This document shows, one piece after another, positions 24,363-35,430 of a stretch of DNA of 64,000 bases. The stretch comes from Lingula anatina (Eukaryota; Brachiopoda; Lingulata; Lingulida; Lingulidae), in the NCBI RefSeq assembly GCF_001039355.2, contig NW_019775442.1, positions 7,778 through 71,777 of the forward strand, written 5' to 3'. Position 1 is the first letter of the stretch; each line of letters begins with the position of its first letter. The position numbers and the translations under genes were made by a program. The notes under the pieces were generated by a model. The model had not been told where the DNA came from, did no database searches, and saw only the letters and a list, made by a program, of their open reading frames with translations.

Positions 24363-24648
24363 CAGGGGCGGATCCAGCATTATTTGAAAGGGGGGGGGGG
24401 GTAGTCCGGAACGACAGACCTCGGATGCGAAGCCGACCACCGTCCCCTTGGTGTGGGGTTCGGGGCCCGCTCAAGGGCCCCGAAATTTTTGTGGTGTTTT
24501 GGAAAGCAAACAGTCTCCTTAAGTACGTTTTAGAACTATAATTTAGCTAGTCAAAATTCTAAGAAGGGAATATTGGTGTGATATATCTTTCAGAAACCGA
24601 AGGGGGGGGGTCAGGACCCCCCTGATACCCCCTCTAAATCCGCCAATG
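24363..24648. mobile_element. hAT-like non-autonomous element, ACTTA target duplication
   Basis: Left end CAGGGGCGGATCCAG, right end CTAAATCCGCCAATG. Flanked by ACTTA at 24358-24362 and 24649-24653. Internal poly-G runs and a GACCCCCCTGATACCCCC segment. Same terminal family as 11213-11379 and 29413-29497. Confidence 0.82.
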
Positions 24649-25002
24649 ACTTACTTAAGAATTGTGACAATTTAGAGTCAACACGAGGTTATTTATTACA
24701 TGAAACAAGCTTTGAGGAAACATGACGAGAGTCTTAAATTTAAAGTAAGTCTAGCTTTACTTGTGGGAATTGAACTGAGTAAGTTTTGACAACGTAACGC
24801 GACTGATTAACAGAAATATCATCATCGAGTCCCATAATTTGCCCCCTCTTCGTTCTGTGTTGATATAGTGAATTGCAGTATTACGTTGATATATGTTAAG
24901 TTCACAACGTGCAATGTCTTGCCCCAGTTATCAGCATGTGCCCTCTTTAAATCTTTGTACACAATGATTTGCTGTTTTATGCTACGTCTCTTCCTTTCTA
25001 CC

Positions 25003-25093
25003 CGGTATATAAAGGGCCTACATGTGGTCTGCACAGGTAACGCTGTTTTACGTGAAGTTTGAGAGCACATGGGCCAGGCTGGCTGAATGTGAG
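25003..25093 (+). promoter_or_regulatory. Candidate TATA promoter and first non-coding exon of the deiodinase gene
   Basis: A TATATAAAG box at about 25005-25013 is followed about 80 bp later by a splice donor GAG/GTGAGTC (exon end 25093). An optional internal non-coding exon with good signals lies at 25494-25607. The coding exon begins with an acceptor at 27314. Spacing and strand fit one gene, but joining these exons to the deiodinase is inference. Confidence 0.5.
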
Positions 25094-25309
25094 GTGAGTC
25101 TTACTCTCTCTCTCTCTCTCTCTCTCTTGGTTCTTTAGACTTTACACAAAGTGTTATAAGGAAATGCGGACTACAAACAAATACATTACGCAAAAGTTAC
25201 AGAATATGCTGGTGAATTTTTGAGTATACGAGTAAAGCTACGCGCACATGATGCATTTAAAATTGCTAAATTTCGGATAAAACACTGCAACAGCGTAATT
25301 AACTGACAC

Positions 25310-25407
25310 CCCAGCAGGCAAACGACATTGATTCTACGTTGATTCAACGTTGATCCACCAAAATTAACGTTGATTCAACGGTGAATCAATGTCGTTTGTC
25401 TGTTGGG
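25310..25407. mobile_element. Palindromic MITE (CAGCAGGCAAACGAC ends)
   Basis: The left half CCAGCAGGCAAACGACATTG and the right half (complement CCAACAGACAAACGACATTG) are inverted repeats of about 40 bp with CAACGTTGAT motifs inside. ACAC lies on both sides and may be a 4-bp target duplication. About 98 bp, non-coding. Confidence 0.78.
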
Positions 25408-25493
25408 ACACTTGTTAATGTGAGTGACTGTGTTAGTGCATAAGTATACGTTTAACTACGTGTACATGATTAATTTCATTTACAATATTTCAG

Positions 25494-25607
25494 GTCAAAT
25501 ATTCCAACGGCATGACTGGCATATGTTTATTTGCACAGCACCACGACTTGAAATAGACGCTTGGGCCTGCGGGTTTCTTTTTGTGCGGTAATATTATAGC
25601 TTACAAG
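25494..25607 (+). other. Candidate second non-coding exon of the deiodinase gene
   Basis: Acceptor ACAATATTTCAG ends at 25493 and donor AAG/GTAAGTTT begins at 25608. The 114-nt piece has no long open frame. It lies between the TATA-linked exon and the coding exon. RNA evidence is needed; there is none here. Confidence 0.4.
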
Positions 25608-26273
25608 GTAAGTTTTTTGTAAAAAGAACATGTAATCATAGCTGGTTCTCCGGGCGTGTATGTTTTGCAATAAATGTAGCATGCTGTCCACGATTTACAG
25701 TGTTTCAAGAAATAATTTTGGTGTAGAATTGGCATATCAAGCGATCATTTAATAAAAAAAATCAATATGAAAAACCGGGCCATTTTATAAACATGAAAAT
25801 CCACATATATATACATGTAGGTTATTGTGCGTGTCGGCGCGTCTTTTTAAAAGACCTCATGTTAGGCCTACTGGGGTATACACTCCTCTTGTCTATTTAT
25901 CTAGCTACAGAATTGAAGGTGAATACTTGGGCAATTGGCATACGGATTCGTTAATATGTCCAAGATGAATGCGATAAATCTTTTAAAAATCAACGGGAGG
26001 GGGGATTTGGTGCCGCGCTTAAATTTACGATGTATAGACAATGTAAAAACTCGTCAACTCACAACTCAAATTAGCTCCATCATATCTACTGGAGCTCAAT
26101 TTTACTTTGTTACGTGTATTAGCTGAACTCAGTTTGAACAATGCCGAACTTGAATCTCTGTATAACTCGAACTAATTCCCCACATCTAAAGTGCCCTAGC
26201 TATGGGGACTGTACATGTGCATGCTTTTAACTCACATCAACCGAGGACCCAGCTTCAAACAAAGGGACACTAA

Positions 26274-26590
26274 CAGGCCTACCCAACTACCAGACTCGGC
26301 ACCGAATGATCCTGAATTCACCGGTAGATCAGACCACACTACCCTTTTTCAAGGTGTGATTCAGTACGCATTACACAGTATCATACCCTGAACAAATTTT
26401 GAATGGTGATGCAATGCTTTTCAACCCCGCTGAGAATCGTCACTATCACATCGTGTACTAGGCAAGAGCGGTGTCGCGTCTGATACTGTGAAATGCGTAC
26501 TGATACACACTTTGAAAACGGGTAGTGTGGTCCGATTTACCGATGAATTCAGGATCATTCGGTGCCGAGTCTGGTAGTTGGGTAGGCCTG
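26274..26590. mobile_element. Fold-back DNA element with about 110-bp arms, ACTAA target duplication
   Basis: The left arm from 26274 and the right arm ending at 26590 are inverted repeats. The first roughly 47 bases are identical and identity stays high over about 110 bases, around a short unique centre. Ends are CAGGCCTACCCAAC and its complement. ACTAA flanks at 26269-26273 and 26591-26595. It lies in the presumed intron of the deiodinase gene, about 750 bp upstream of its ATG. Transcribed in either direction, it would form a long hairpin. Confidence 0.92.
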
Positions 26591-27338
26591 ACTAAGCTCT
26601 GGTAGATGTACGCCCGTAGTACCTACTGTATCTTAGAACCTCGTCAGGTGAAAAACTGGGACACGAGACAGCAAATCGAATCGGTATGTCAAATCGATGT
26701 CTATTTATACATGTATATAGGACTAGTGTCAGACATCGATAATAGCTGTCTGTTTGACCTCTGAAATAAGGTCGAGCCTTTGCTACTGGCACATTACAAG
26801 GGTTTTACAGCTTCATGATACCGTTAAAACATTAGCTGCCTTGGTTATAGAGAAAATCCCAAAACCGAAAACCCAAAAATGGCGTACAGCGTCACCCGTT
26901 GGACACTGCACTTAATCTCTGTATTTAAATGGTCTTTTGGGAAGTATGCTTTATTTTTGACACAACATATATGTACAGGGCATTGTTTCTATGATTTTAT
27001 CCGTTTTGCTTCATCTGGCCTTAAATCAGCTAGTTTTCTTGGAATGCAAGTTAGATAGGCCTAACATATGTAGGCCCTATACTTGAAATTGTTTTTTCCT
27101 TTCTTTTCTATTTGTAATGTATTGTGCGTCAAAAGTATGGTTTGTGAAAGAGATACAGAATTTTGAAATTTGCTGACTTATATTTGGTGAATACGAAATG
27201 TGCTGAATATGCTGCTCAGTACTACAATATATATATTTTAATTTTAGCTTGATTTTGTGCCAGTTCTTTAGGCGTGGTCATAATAATTCTAGTTCTTATC
27301 ATTTTTGTTTTCAGCGCTTCGGGCTTTTTCCATTCAAA

Positions 27339-28079
27339 ATGCCTTCACTTTCAAAAAAGATTGTGAAATTCTTCGTGATCAGCATTCAAGCAGCGTTCAC
27401 ACTGATTATAGGCCTCTTTATTCCGAATTTTGTAAAACGTTTCATAGTGCGACGCAGTTTTAGGAATGAGAAAAACCCCAAAATGGTCGAAGTTTTTACA
27501 GATATCGATGGATTTGCGTCCTCCTTGTTCACGTGGACACAAGTCTCTCAACGCTGGCAGAGGCAGATGCAGTTTCTTTTCTCAACGGCAGACAAGGGTA
27601 ATTACGCGCCTAATGTCCCACTTTTCCGCCTGAAAGACAGATCGAAATGTCGTCTGCTTGATTTTGCCAAACCGGGGCGCCCTCTGGTGCTCAACTTTGG
27701 AAGCTGTACCTGACCCCCGTTCATAGCAAAATTGGACGCCTTCAAGGAGTTGGTGACCAAATTTGCCGATATCGCTGACTTTATCACTATCTACATCCAG
27801 GAGGCGCACCCATTTGAAGGATGGTATGTCGCCTCAAAATATAACTTGCACCATCATAAAACTTTGGAAGATCGTTTTCAAGCGGCGGCCATGTTGGAGG
27901 GAGAAAACCTGCCCTGCCCATTACTTGTTGATACTATGGAGGAAGCCGCGCAGATTGCTTACGCTGCGCTACCTGAGAGGTTGTACATCATCAAAGATGG
28001 ACGGGTTGCATACGAAGGGGGGTTTGGACCTGAAAACTACAAGTTGGAGGAAGTTGAGGCATGGTTGCAATCATATTAG
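27339..28079 (+). CDS. Iodothyronine deiodinase (selenoprotein), TGA at 27711 read as selenocysteine
   Basis: A membrane thioredoxin-fold enzyme that removes iodine from thyroid-hormone-type iodothyronines. One coding exon of 246 codons plus stop is interrupted only by an in-frame TGA at 27711-27713 (residue 125). Residues about 9-33 form a hydrophobic N-terminal anchor followed by basic residues. The catalytic block reads RPLVLNFGSCT-Sec-PPF, matching the family's NFGSCTUPPF. Downstream are the conserved YIQEAHPFEGW and HKTLEDR motifs (family EAHxxDGW and H-xx-EDR, carrying key acid and His residues), then PxxLYIIKDGRVAYEGGFGP. Sec at residue 125 is close to Sec126 of vertebrate type 1. The ATG lies 24 bases after an acceptor (TTTTGTTTTCAG, ends 27314). 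An earlier in-frame ATG at 27249 would be intronic. A SECIS element follows at 29131-29195. Subtype (1, 2 or 3) is not assignable. Confidence 0.96.
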
Positions 28080-28806
28080 GCGATACCTGTTATATACGTT
28101 GTATGCAGTGCATGTCTATTCAAGTAAACACAGAAGTTAACTGATAGATTTCAATGACAAAAATTTAAAAGAACGCTAAAACCACGAACCTATCCATCGA
28201 CGAACCGAAAGTTAGCACAGTACTGACATGTTCAAGTACCATTATATCCCCTAGTGCCAGTAAAACCCTGAATCGAAAGAAACAGTACCGATTTACCTCA
28301 GAAGCAGTTTTACCCATATGCTAAAATACACCGTTGCCAAGGTATCCCGTGGTATCTTTTCCCACGTCATTGGCACCATGTTCCATATGATCTATGATGT
28401 AGATGAAACATTTTCAACTTCTCATCCCCTCCCCCCCACCCCAACACACACGAACTGTGACATATAGGCCAGGGATATATCGGTAGGGAATCTATAGCTA
28501 TTAACCATAACCATCTAAATTTTATTTGCTTGGAATATCAAGTGGCAATCCAAACAATGAGTTACCGAAAATGTAGAAGATAGTTTTAGTTAGCAGTACT
28601 TCTTGATGCATGAAAGTTAATATGCAGGCCAAATGCATTACCTTGGTCGCATGAAGAAATAACTCAAAAAGACACATGGGGTCACTAATTAAAAATTATA
28701 GCAAATACAGAACAGTGTATAACATTACCATAACGTGTTTTGGGTATTATACAAACGTTATGGTAGCGTTATAATAACGTTCTGTGTTTGTTTGGGCGGT
28801 CTTAAC

Positions 28807-28849
<43 letters not shown>

Positions 28850-29130
28850 TTGAAATGAGTTACAATTTATGCACAATATACTCTAAACAATGCATTTATA
28901 AAGAGCATTTAGATCACCTTAAAATTGAGGGTGTGTACCGAGCATTTACATCAGCAGCGTGTTCCAAGGAATGTTTTCCAAAATTAAGGCAATAACTCGC
29001 TTAATTCAATGTTATCAAATTTTTAATAGGTATACTGCTTGAAAGTATTATTTTAAGAGTAACAAATACCGAAAATTAATCGTATAAATGAGAAAAACTT
29101 GATATTAGTGAGTATTTGCCATATTGTGTT

Positions 29131-29195
29131 GATTCCTCCATGATGGTGATGTTTTAATAGCCGTCGGCAGAAATATCACTTGATCTATCGGCATC
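29131..29195 (+). promoter_or_regulatory. SECIS element (form-2-like) for selenocysteine insertion
   Basis: The 5' core ATGA is at 29140-29143 and the 3' core GA is in TTGAT (29180-29184). Helix II pairs GTGATGTTT (29146-29154) with AAATATCAC (29171-29179), 9 bp including one G-U. The unpaired AA is at 29156-29157, exactly 12 nt after ATGA. A small extra GCC/GGC hairpin above it makes the apical part form-2-like. A basal helix pairs GATTCC (29131-29136) with GGCATC (29190-29195) with one mismatch, leaving an internal loop. All canonical parts are present in the right spacing, and the gene upstream has a Sec codon. Confidence 0.9.
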
Positions 29196-29264
29196 AGCGC
29201 AATCATTGGGATGCATTCTCTTTGCTGTATAAAAGTTTGGTTTTCTGTCAAATTATACACCATG

Positions 29265-29270
29265 AATAAA
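29265..29270 (+). terminator. Poly(A) signal of the deiodinase gene
   Basis: Canonical AATAAA 70 bp after the SECIS element and about 1.19 kb after the stop codon. It is the first canonical signal downstream of the SECIS. Confidence 0.7.
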
Positions 29271-29412
29271 AATTAACTATCAAATTAAAGAAATACTATG
29301 CAGAAGACCATCACTGGTTGTTTTCGGTATTAAAAGGTAAGAAAAAAGAAATGTGTTGGTTTTTATTTCCAGTACAGCATTTCTAGTTAGAGGGCGTCTC
29401 GATAGTCCGAAG

Positions 29413-29497
29413 CAGTGGCGGATTTAGAAGGGGGGTCAGGGGGGAGTCGGCTTCGCATCCGCAGACCCCCCTTCAAATAATCCTGGATCCGCCCCTG
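29413..29497. mobile_element. Very short hAT-like element (85 bp)
   Basis: Left end CAGTGGCGGATTTAG, right end CTGGATCCGCCCCTG, with the same ends as 24363-24648 but in opposite orientation. It is flanked by GTCCGAAG and ATCCGAAG, which could be an 8-bp target duplication with one mismatch. However, TCCGAA recurs several times in the flanking 150 bp, so this is not certain. Confidence 0.75.
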
Positions 29498-31281
29498 ATC
29501 CGAAGGTTCATTGGTCCGAAAAATGGTAACATTTTCATCGTTTTTTTTTTAATCAAGTGTTCATTGATCCGAAGGTTCTAATAGTGAACATTCGGAGTCT
29601 CGGACTATTGCTACGGCCCCCACCAAGAAATACCAAGGGTTATCATTCTAGATTTTAGTAAAAAGACGATATTTGAACAGACATTTTCCTGCTATCTTTC
29701 TATGCTATATATTTTAATAACCCTCGTTCGTTTTCGCCAACTTTGTTACGCTATAAAGCCTGTGCAGCAGTAATGCATTATACATTTCTACGTCATTTTG
29801 CGCACTTTTACAAACTGGACGGACGGATAATTTGGTTAAATATACGACCACAAATTCGAAGAAAGTGCAGTTTTAAAGTTTTTTTTTGGGGGGGGGGGGG
29901 CGAATGATTTATTTGGCACATTTACTTTATTTGGAATGAATAAAAAAATTGGTAGAAGTGATTTGTATGTGTCACATGGAAAAGTACGCTCGCTTTAAAC
30001 GAAACTTTAAATCATATACTGGCATCTAAAAGTTATCCTAAAATTTACATGTTTGAAGAAACATTTTTGCACACAATGGTGCAGGCCGTCGTGATCAACT
30101 ACTCTGAACTCGAAACCTCTTTATAAGCTTCACAATTATCATTCAGGTCTATAAATTAAAAAATAGGCTTTAACAGTCAAATATGTGTAATATAAAAGAA
30201 GTAGTTTTCACGATCTGTAAATAATAAGCTGCCTATGAACTCAAGAATAACACATTAGTATGTTGAAAAGGTGAAAACATTTTAGTTTCGGTGTAAGGGT
30301 CCTTTTCATCTCCCCCCCCCCCCAATCCTGCCCCTTTGTTGCCATTCAAACAAGCCGCTTTCAACACTCAGTTTATGTAATGGTAGTAGTGCAAGCTATT
30401 GAAAAGTAGGTCAAAAGTTCACGGATGGGAAATACCATGTAAGGGTTTGGTGGGGGAGGCTATAGATATGTTATAAAAACAAGATTATTTATTCTGCCGA
30501 TTTTGAGAAACAAGTATTTTTTATTACATTTATTTAGATATATTTCAAGAAACGTATTTCTATCCCTAAACCAGCCGCTTCTGTACAGTAGGCACAACAT
30601 TTTCTTAGAAATCACTCCCCACTTTCCTGTGAATGGACTGTGCCGTCTGCTGAGAAGTGCTCACTGGCGCTCTCCTGACGCAATGCCACCAGCTCCGGTG
30701 GGCTGTAGCAAACCTGCCTGTGTCACATATACAGTAGGCCTAGATCTACATGTATTTTATCTTTTGCAATATAAAAATTCAATCAGAAGTGGTTTTTAAG
30801 GGCTGGGTAAAATTTTTGCCACTGTAAGGAAGTAAAGTTACAAAAAAAAAAAAAAAGCCTTAAAATGATAATAAAAATAAAAAAATAACAATGCTAATAG
30901 TAAAACGTTCATAAATACCCATGATGTTAAACTTACCATTGATCACAATTTCACAATAAGGCCTATTTCAATATTAAATCAAAATCGAGACAAATGTTTA
31001 AATAGTTAAAATTGTGAGATATCAAACAAGTCTTTTGGATTATCTATGAGTTATGTTCCTCCCGATAGTGTGATGAAAAAACCAAGACTCGATTTTAGGA
31101 TTCTTTCCTCCCCCCACCCCCACCCCCACCCCACCTGCACCCTGCGCCTTTTCTACTCATATTTTTCAAACAATCGTATTTGCCGGCGGTTTACACCCTG
31201 AGATTAGAGATAACTTGCAACAAACCTGTACACTAGTCTATAATAACTCTTGTCGTTTCAAGTTACAAGGTTTGTTTCAAG

Positions 31282-31323
31282 CTTGGACCTAAATAGAGAA
31301 GGCCTTCTCTATTTAGGTCCAAG
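31282..31323. repeat. Perfect 42-bp palindrome without spacer
   Basis: CTTGGACCTAAATAGAGAAGG (first 20 shown as CTTGGACCTAAATAGAGAAG) at 31282-31302 is followed directly by its exact complement at 31303-31323. TTTCAAG/TTACAAG-type short repeats lie on both sides. Confidence 0.93.
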
Positions 31324-31861
31324 TTTCAAGTTACCTCTGATACACAGGGTGGCGGTTTACCGTCTGTCACAACAGCACGCTGGATCCTCCGCGCTTTCCG
31401 GGAACTGAACAATAAGGACGGTCCGCAAAATTTTGGGGAGAGACATATGAAGAAGAGAGATGCCATAATTTCGGCAAAATCTTGCCAGGTGAAACTGGAA
31501 AAGTGGACCAGTTTCTCGTCCCTCTTAAAGTTTGGAATATACCCTGCTTTTAAGTGGGAGTTTTTATGCACTCGGAATATTTTGCTGGCAATTTTAAAAG
31601 TTTCTTGTCTGTCTCCCCCTCTCCCTAAAAAATTCGACCCTAAAAATCAATAATCGTATGGTAATTTTATACAGGCAATTGACTTACTTCGTAACAACGC
31701 AGTTATCGTCGCTATTTTAATAGATTTATAAGTCTGGGGTGTAAACGTGATACACGTTTATGATAACTGAAGGTAATATATTAAACGGTCAGCGCATGTC
31801 TGTCAAATGTTTCCCAGTAAGTGAGCATAAACGGAGATTACTTTTGAAAATAATAATAAAA

Positions 31862-32093
31862 CACTGGACAATAGAAGTGTCACCCCTACTGAGCCAATAC
31901 TTTGGAGGAGATAAATGACTGTGGAATGATATGCTCCTGGTATCATTTTATTCACATAATATTTCACAAAAGAAATGATTCTAACTGAACAATTCAACTG
32001 TATCGATATTCTGACATTGCTTATATTCCCCCTCTTCAGGTTAATAACTTTGAAAACTCCGATTCAGGGGGTGACACTTCTATTGTCTAGTGT
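31862..32093. mobile_element. MITE with about 24-bp terminal inverted repeats
   Basis: Left end CACTGGACAATAGAAGTG then TCACCCC. The right end is its complement with one mismatch (CACTTCTATTGTCTAGTG). About 231 bp, no coding capacity. The target duplication is unclear. Confidence 0.85.
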
Positions 32094-32493
32094 GTGTATT
32101 TGTTTACAAGAACCAAAATATCTTTTAATAAAATTTGATTTGTTTTAATTAAGAATAAATTAAGAATGGTAAAAAGCAGGTTTTAATGGATGAAAACGAA
32201 TAATAAATTTCCGTTTTAAAAGAAACTAACAAATTCAGTTTAAAACTGGTAATTATTTAGCAAACCATTGAGTTTGTTTCAACAATGGTCTCTAGCTCTG
32301 TTGCGCGCAAAGGATTGCGGGTAATATGGGGGTCCAACTTGCCCCGGGTGCATATTTTTCATTTGAAAGGATGGCAGCCTTTTATGGTGCTAGAATGAGC
32401 AACGATGATACATCTCTGTGAAACTTGAAACTTTTTTTTTTACCTCGTAGCTATTTTTTCATAAATTGACTGGGGCCAACTTACACTGGGGTC

Positions 32494-32516
32494 CAACTAG
32501 CCCCGGTCTCCCCTAT
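32494..32516. mobile_element. Terminal fragment of a DNA-transposon family (right end)
   Basis: CCAACTAGCCCCGGTCTCCCC. The complement of this end reappears at 34285-34310 as a left end. A related GGGGTCCAACTTGCCCCGGG lies at 32329-32348. The two ends face away from each other, so they belong to two separate insertions. Confidence 0.5.
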
Positions 32517-34284
32517 CACAAACATTTTTAAGAAGCGCGTAATCGGTTAATTATCAATTTATACAATTACAAGTTGTCTTAAAAATTTTCCCTGTGAACC
32601 ACCACGACGGAGAATTGTAGTGATAATGAAGATATTATAAGCTTTGAAATTTTGACTGCTATGCCTAATTTTCACTTAAAAAAGAGAGAGAAAGAGAGAA
32701 AGAGAGAAAATATCCCAATGAAATTCACCCTTGTCGACACATATAAATAGAAATGCAGTCAAAAGTTTTATGGAAAGCTTAGATACGCATTTTTTTTACA
32801 TATATATCATAATTATAACCTAATATCTTAGGTGTGCAATTTTCAACCAAACGTCGTGTCGTCTGCAGCACAACTCTGACACGCGTTTACTATCTATTCT
32901 TCACTCATGCAATGATTGTGTTAGAGCAGAAAATTTCTTTCTTACCAGATGACAACTGAAAACTTTGATAATATATTTTTAATCACCATTAAGATCATCA
33001 AGGCCATCAAGATCATCATCATTACAAATCTCTGATGTGAACATCACTTCCGGCCAGTCATATATTACTTCAGTGGACTTAATTTGCATGTAAGAGAAAA
33101 ATTAATTTTTTTCCCATTTTGGCTTTTCTCCAATTTTTTTCATTATTTTCAAAAAGATAACATTCCGTTTTGCTCACAAATTGAGACACTTTTGATCCAC
33201 ACGCACTGTTTGTAAATTATGTAATTTGAAATAAATTTTATATCACAGACGTGTATCACGTTTTCACTCCACAGCCAAAAAACTCGACGATAGCTGTATG
33301 GGTATAAAAGTAGGTCAATTGCCATGCGATTATTGATTTTTTAGTTTGGACCGTTTTAGGGGGGAGATACAAGTGGGAGATGTATCAACATACAAGCACA
33401 ACATTTCGGTTGTATACGGTTACTGAAAGGCAGAATATATTGCAAATTTCCACAGAAAAGAGAAAAAACTAGCCCACATCTCCAGCTTCACCACGTAGAA
33501 CTTTATTAATTCCACGGTACCTCTCTATTTCATCTGACTCTCCCTAAAATTTTTCAGACCGCGTTAACTGTTCAGGTCCCGGGAAGAGCGAAGCATCCAG
33601 CGTGGTGGCAGACGCAGGTGCTCTGCAGACGACACATTGCATTCACGCAAGAGGGGGGGAGGGGGGGTAAAGGTTTTCTAGGGAAATGCTGTATTTTATT
33701 ACATCTGACAATATACGTGATAAAGGAAGGAAAACTGACTTTTTTAACATTTATATTGACTAAGTGTAATATAAGACATTGACATTTCTTCTCAAAATTG
33801 ACAGAATAAAGAAACGCAAAATGACATAACCTATCTCCCCTTACATGGCATATCCTATCCGTGAACCTTTGAATTTAGCTTTCACACTCCTACACACGCT
33901 GAGTTTGTATGTTATCAGTAGAAAGGGGGCGTATTATGGGGGGGGGGGAGAAGGATTTTTAGTGTTATGGTTTTACTCATGTTGTATTCATGGGGGGGGG
34001 GGGAGAAGAATTTTAATTATACTATAGTGTTATGGTTTTACTCATGTTATATATTATATAATAAAACATTTTATTTTAAAGGATAGACCTGAACTGAGAG
34101 CGTTGACAATGTTTTTGTATCCAAGCCCACGGCTGTTAATTTTGTTGGTCTGCACATTCAATACTTTATTATAATTTTGATCTGATTTGTTTCTTTGATG
34201 ATGACATACAGTTTACCAACGTACAACTTTACGCATTGGATTTGACCCCCCCCCCCCCCACCCTTCCCTCTAAGCGCCTGGCTG

Positions 34285-34310
34285 TAGGGGAGACGGGGCT
34301 AGTTGGCCCA
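34285..34310. mobile_element. Terminal fragment of a DNA-transposon family (left end)
   Basis: AGGGGAGACGGGGCTAGTTG matches the complement of the end at 32494-32516 with one missing base. The right partner was not located. A poly-A tract follows at about 34391-34408. Confidence 0.5.
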
Positions 34311-35430
34311 GTCAATATATTGCTGTGAATATGCATCTTTATAAAAACTGTTATTTATGAGTTTTTGTACTTGATGTTTAAAATTGTTCAAAAAAAAAAA
34401 AAAAAAAATCTGATAAAATAAATATTCATCATCATTCTTTGTGGAAGAGGGTAATTTTCTTTTTCAATTTACAAAGTAAAATGTTTTTAGTATTTTTTAT
34501 TTGTATCACTACTACCCATTTAGTACAAAAATAATGTGAAAACCAGTGCATGTGGTTATATAAAATGATTCTGTTACATGTAACAGCAGTGAATTGCAGG
34601 GATATTCTTCTTGATGAAAATCACCCAAGACATCTTTTTTTTCTAAATTGGCCAAATGATTCAAACTTGAAATTGGATAAAACAATAAAATGAATGTTGA
34701 CAACAACAAATTGCTTTTCCTCATGTTTGAACACATAAATGGACATCTTAAATAAATACTTGAATAGTACCATTTGTATTTTAAGTATTTTTTTTACGTA
34801 CCATGTGCATGGTGGTGGTACATAACAGACAAAAACAACAAATGCCATCATATTTTAACAAATATTTATTGTTTATGAAACTATACCATATATGACAACA
34901 TTGCCAGTTAATATTACACTAGAGCTTATACCAACATTGTCTTTGCACTGTCCAACATATTGCAACTGTTACAGAGACTACGAAATTTTATTTCTAATTA
35001 CAAAAATGTCATTTTCCAATATTGCAAGCTAGCAGGATTGCAGCATTAACAGAAATATATCTTAATAATGAAAACATATTGGTGACTTTGCTCTGCCTTT
35101 GATTAGTGTGCATCTTAATGAAAATCTTACATATACATGACAACAGAAGAAAGCTATGTAAATACGATACAAAACAAAGACTAACAATATGCAGAATAAC
35201 CAATCCAGGAAGTCTTCCAACCAATAGCAGTTGCACTGAACACCTCATCATTAATTAAATCAGCCATTAGGTTTTCAGCTTACAAGTTTGAATGATAAAA
35301 CTCCCGCCAATACATGTTTAATTTTATACATGCATTAATTAGTGCAAATTGTGTATGTATAATAAATACAGAAATATACAGGTTTTCATCAAATACTGAT
35401 ACTACAGTCCCCGTGGAGATCCATTTTACA

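Larger units (their letters stand above)
22991..25000. other. Intergenic region between TRAIP and the deiodinase gene
   Basis: About 2 kb between two divergently oriented genes. It contains an ATTT microsatellite (23258-23300), a dispersed repeat (23959-24238), a CAG...CTG element (24363-24648) and four TAGGCCTA palindromes (23408, 23612, 23887, 23942). No coding exon seen. Confidence 0.6.
28080..29290 (+). other. Deiodinase 3' UTR
   Basis: About 1.2 kb of non-coding DNA after the TAG stop. It holds a (TTA)n microsatellite at about 28808-28850, a SECIS element at 29131-29195 and AATAAA at 29265-29270. The TTA repeat creates a false 86-codon frame. The order stop, SECIS, poly(A) signal is what a selenoprotein mRNA requires. 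Confidence 0.75.
29498..34850. other. Intergenic region with transposon relics; no gene recognised
   Basis: About 5.3 kb with poly-G/poly-C runs, a MITE at 31862-32093, a 42-bp palindrome at 31282-31323, and outward-facing element ends near 32494-32516 and 34285-34310. Open frames at 30503-30799, 31326-31571 and 33845-34027 show no recognisable protein or good splice context. Confidence 0.55.

Noticed and set aside
27249-28079. Two separate genes or a pseudogene with a premature stop at 27711
   Set aside because: The TGA lies exactly at the catalytic Sec position of deiodinases, the frame continues with family motifs, and a SECIS and poly(A) signal follow.
32494-34310. One 1.8-kb DNA transposon bounded by matching ends
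   Set aside because: The matching ends point outward from the interval (right end on the left, left end on the right), so they belong to two different insertions.
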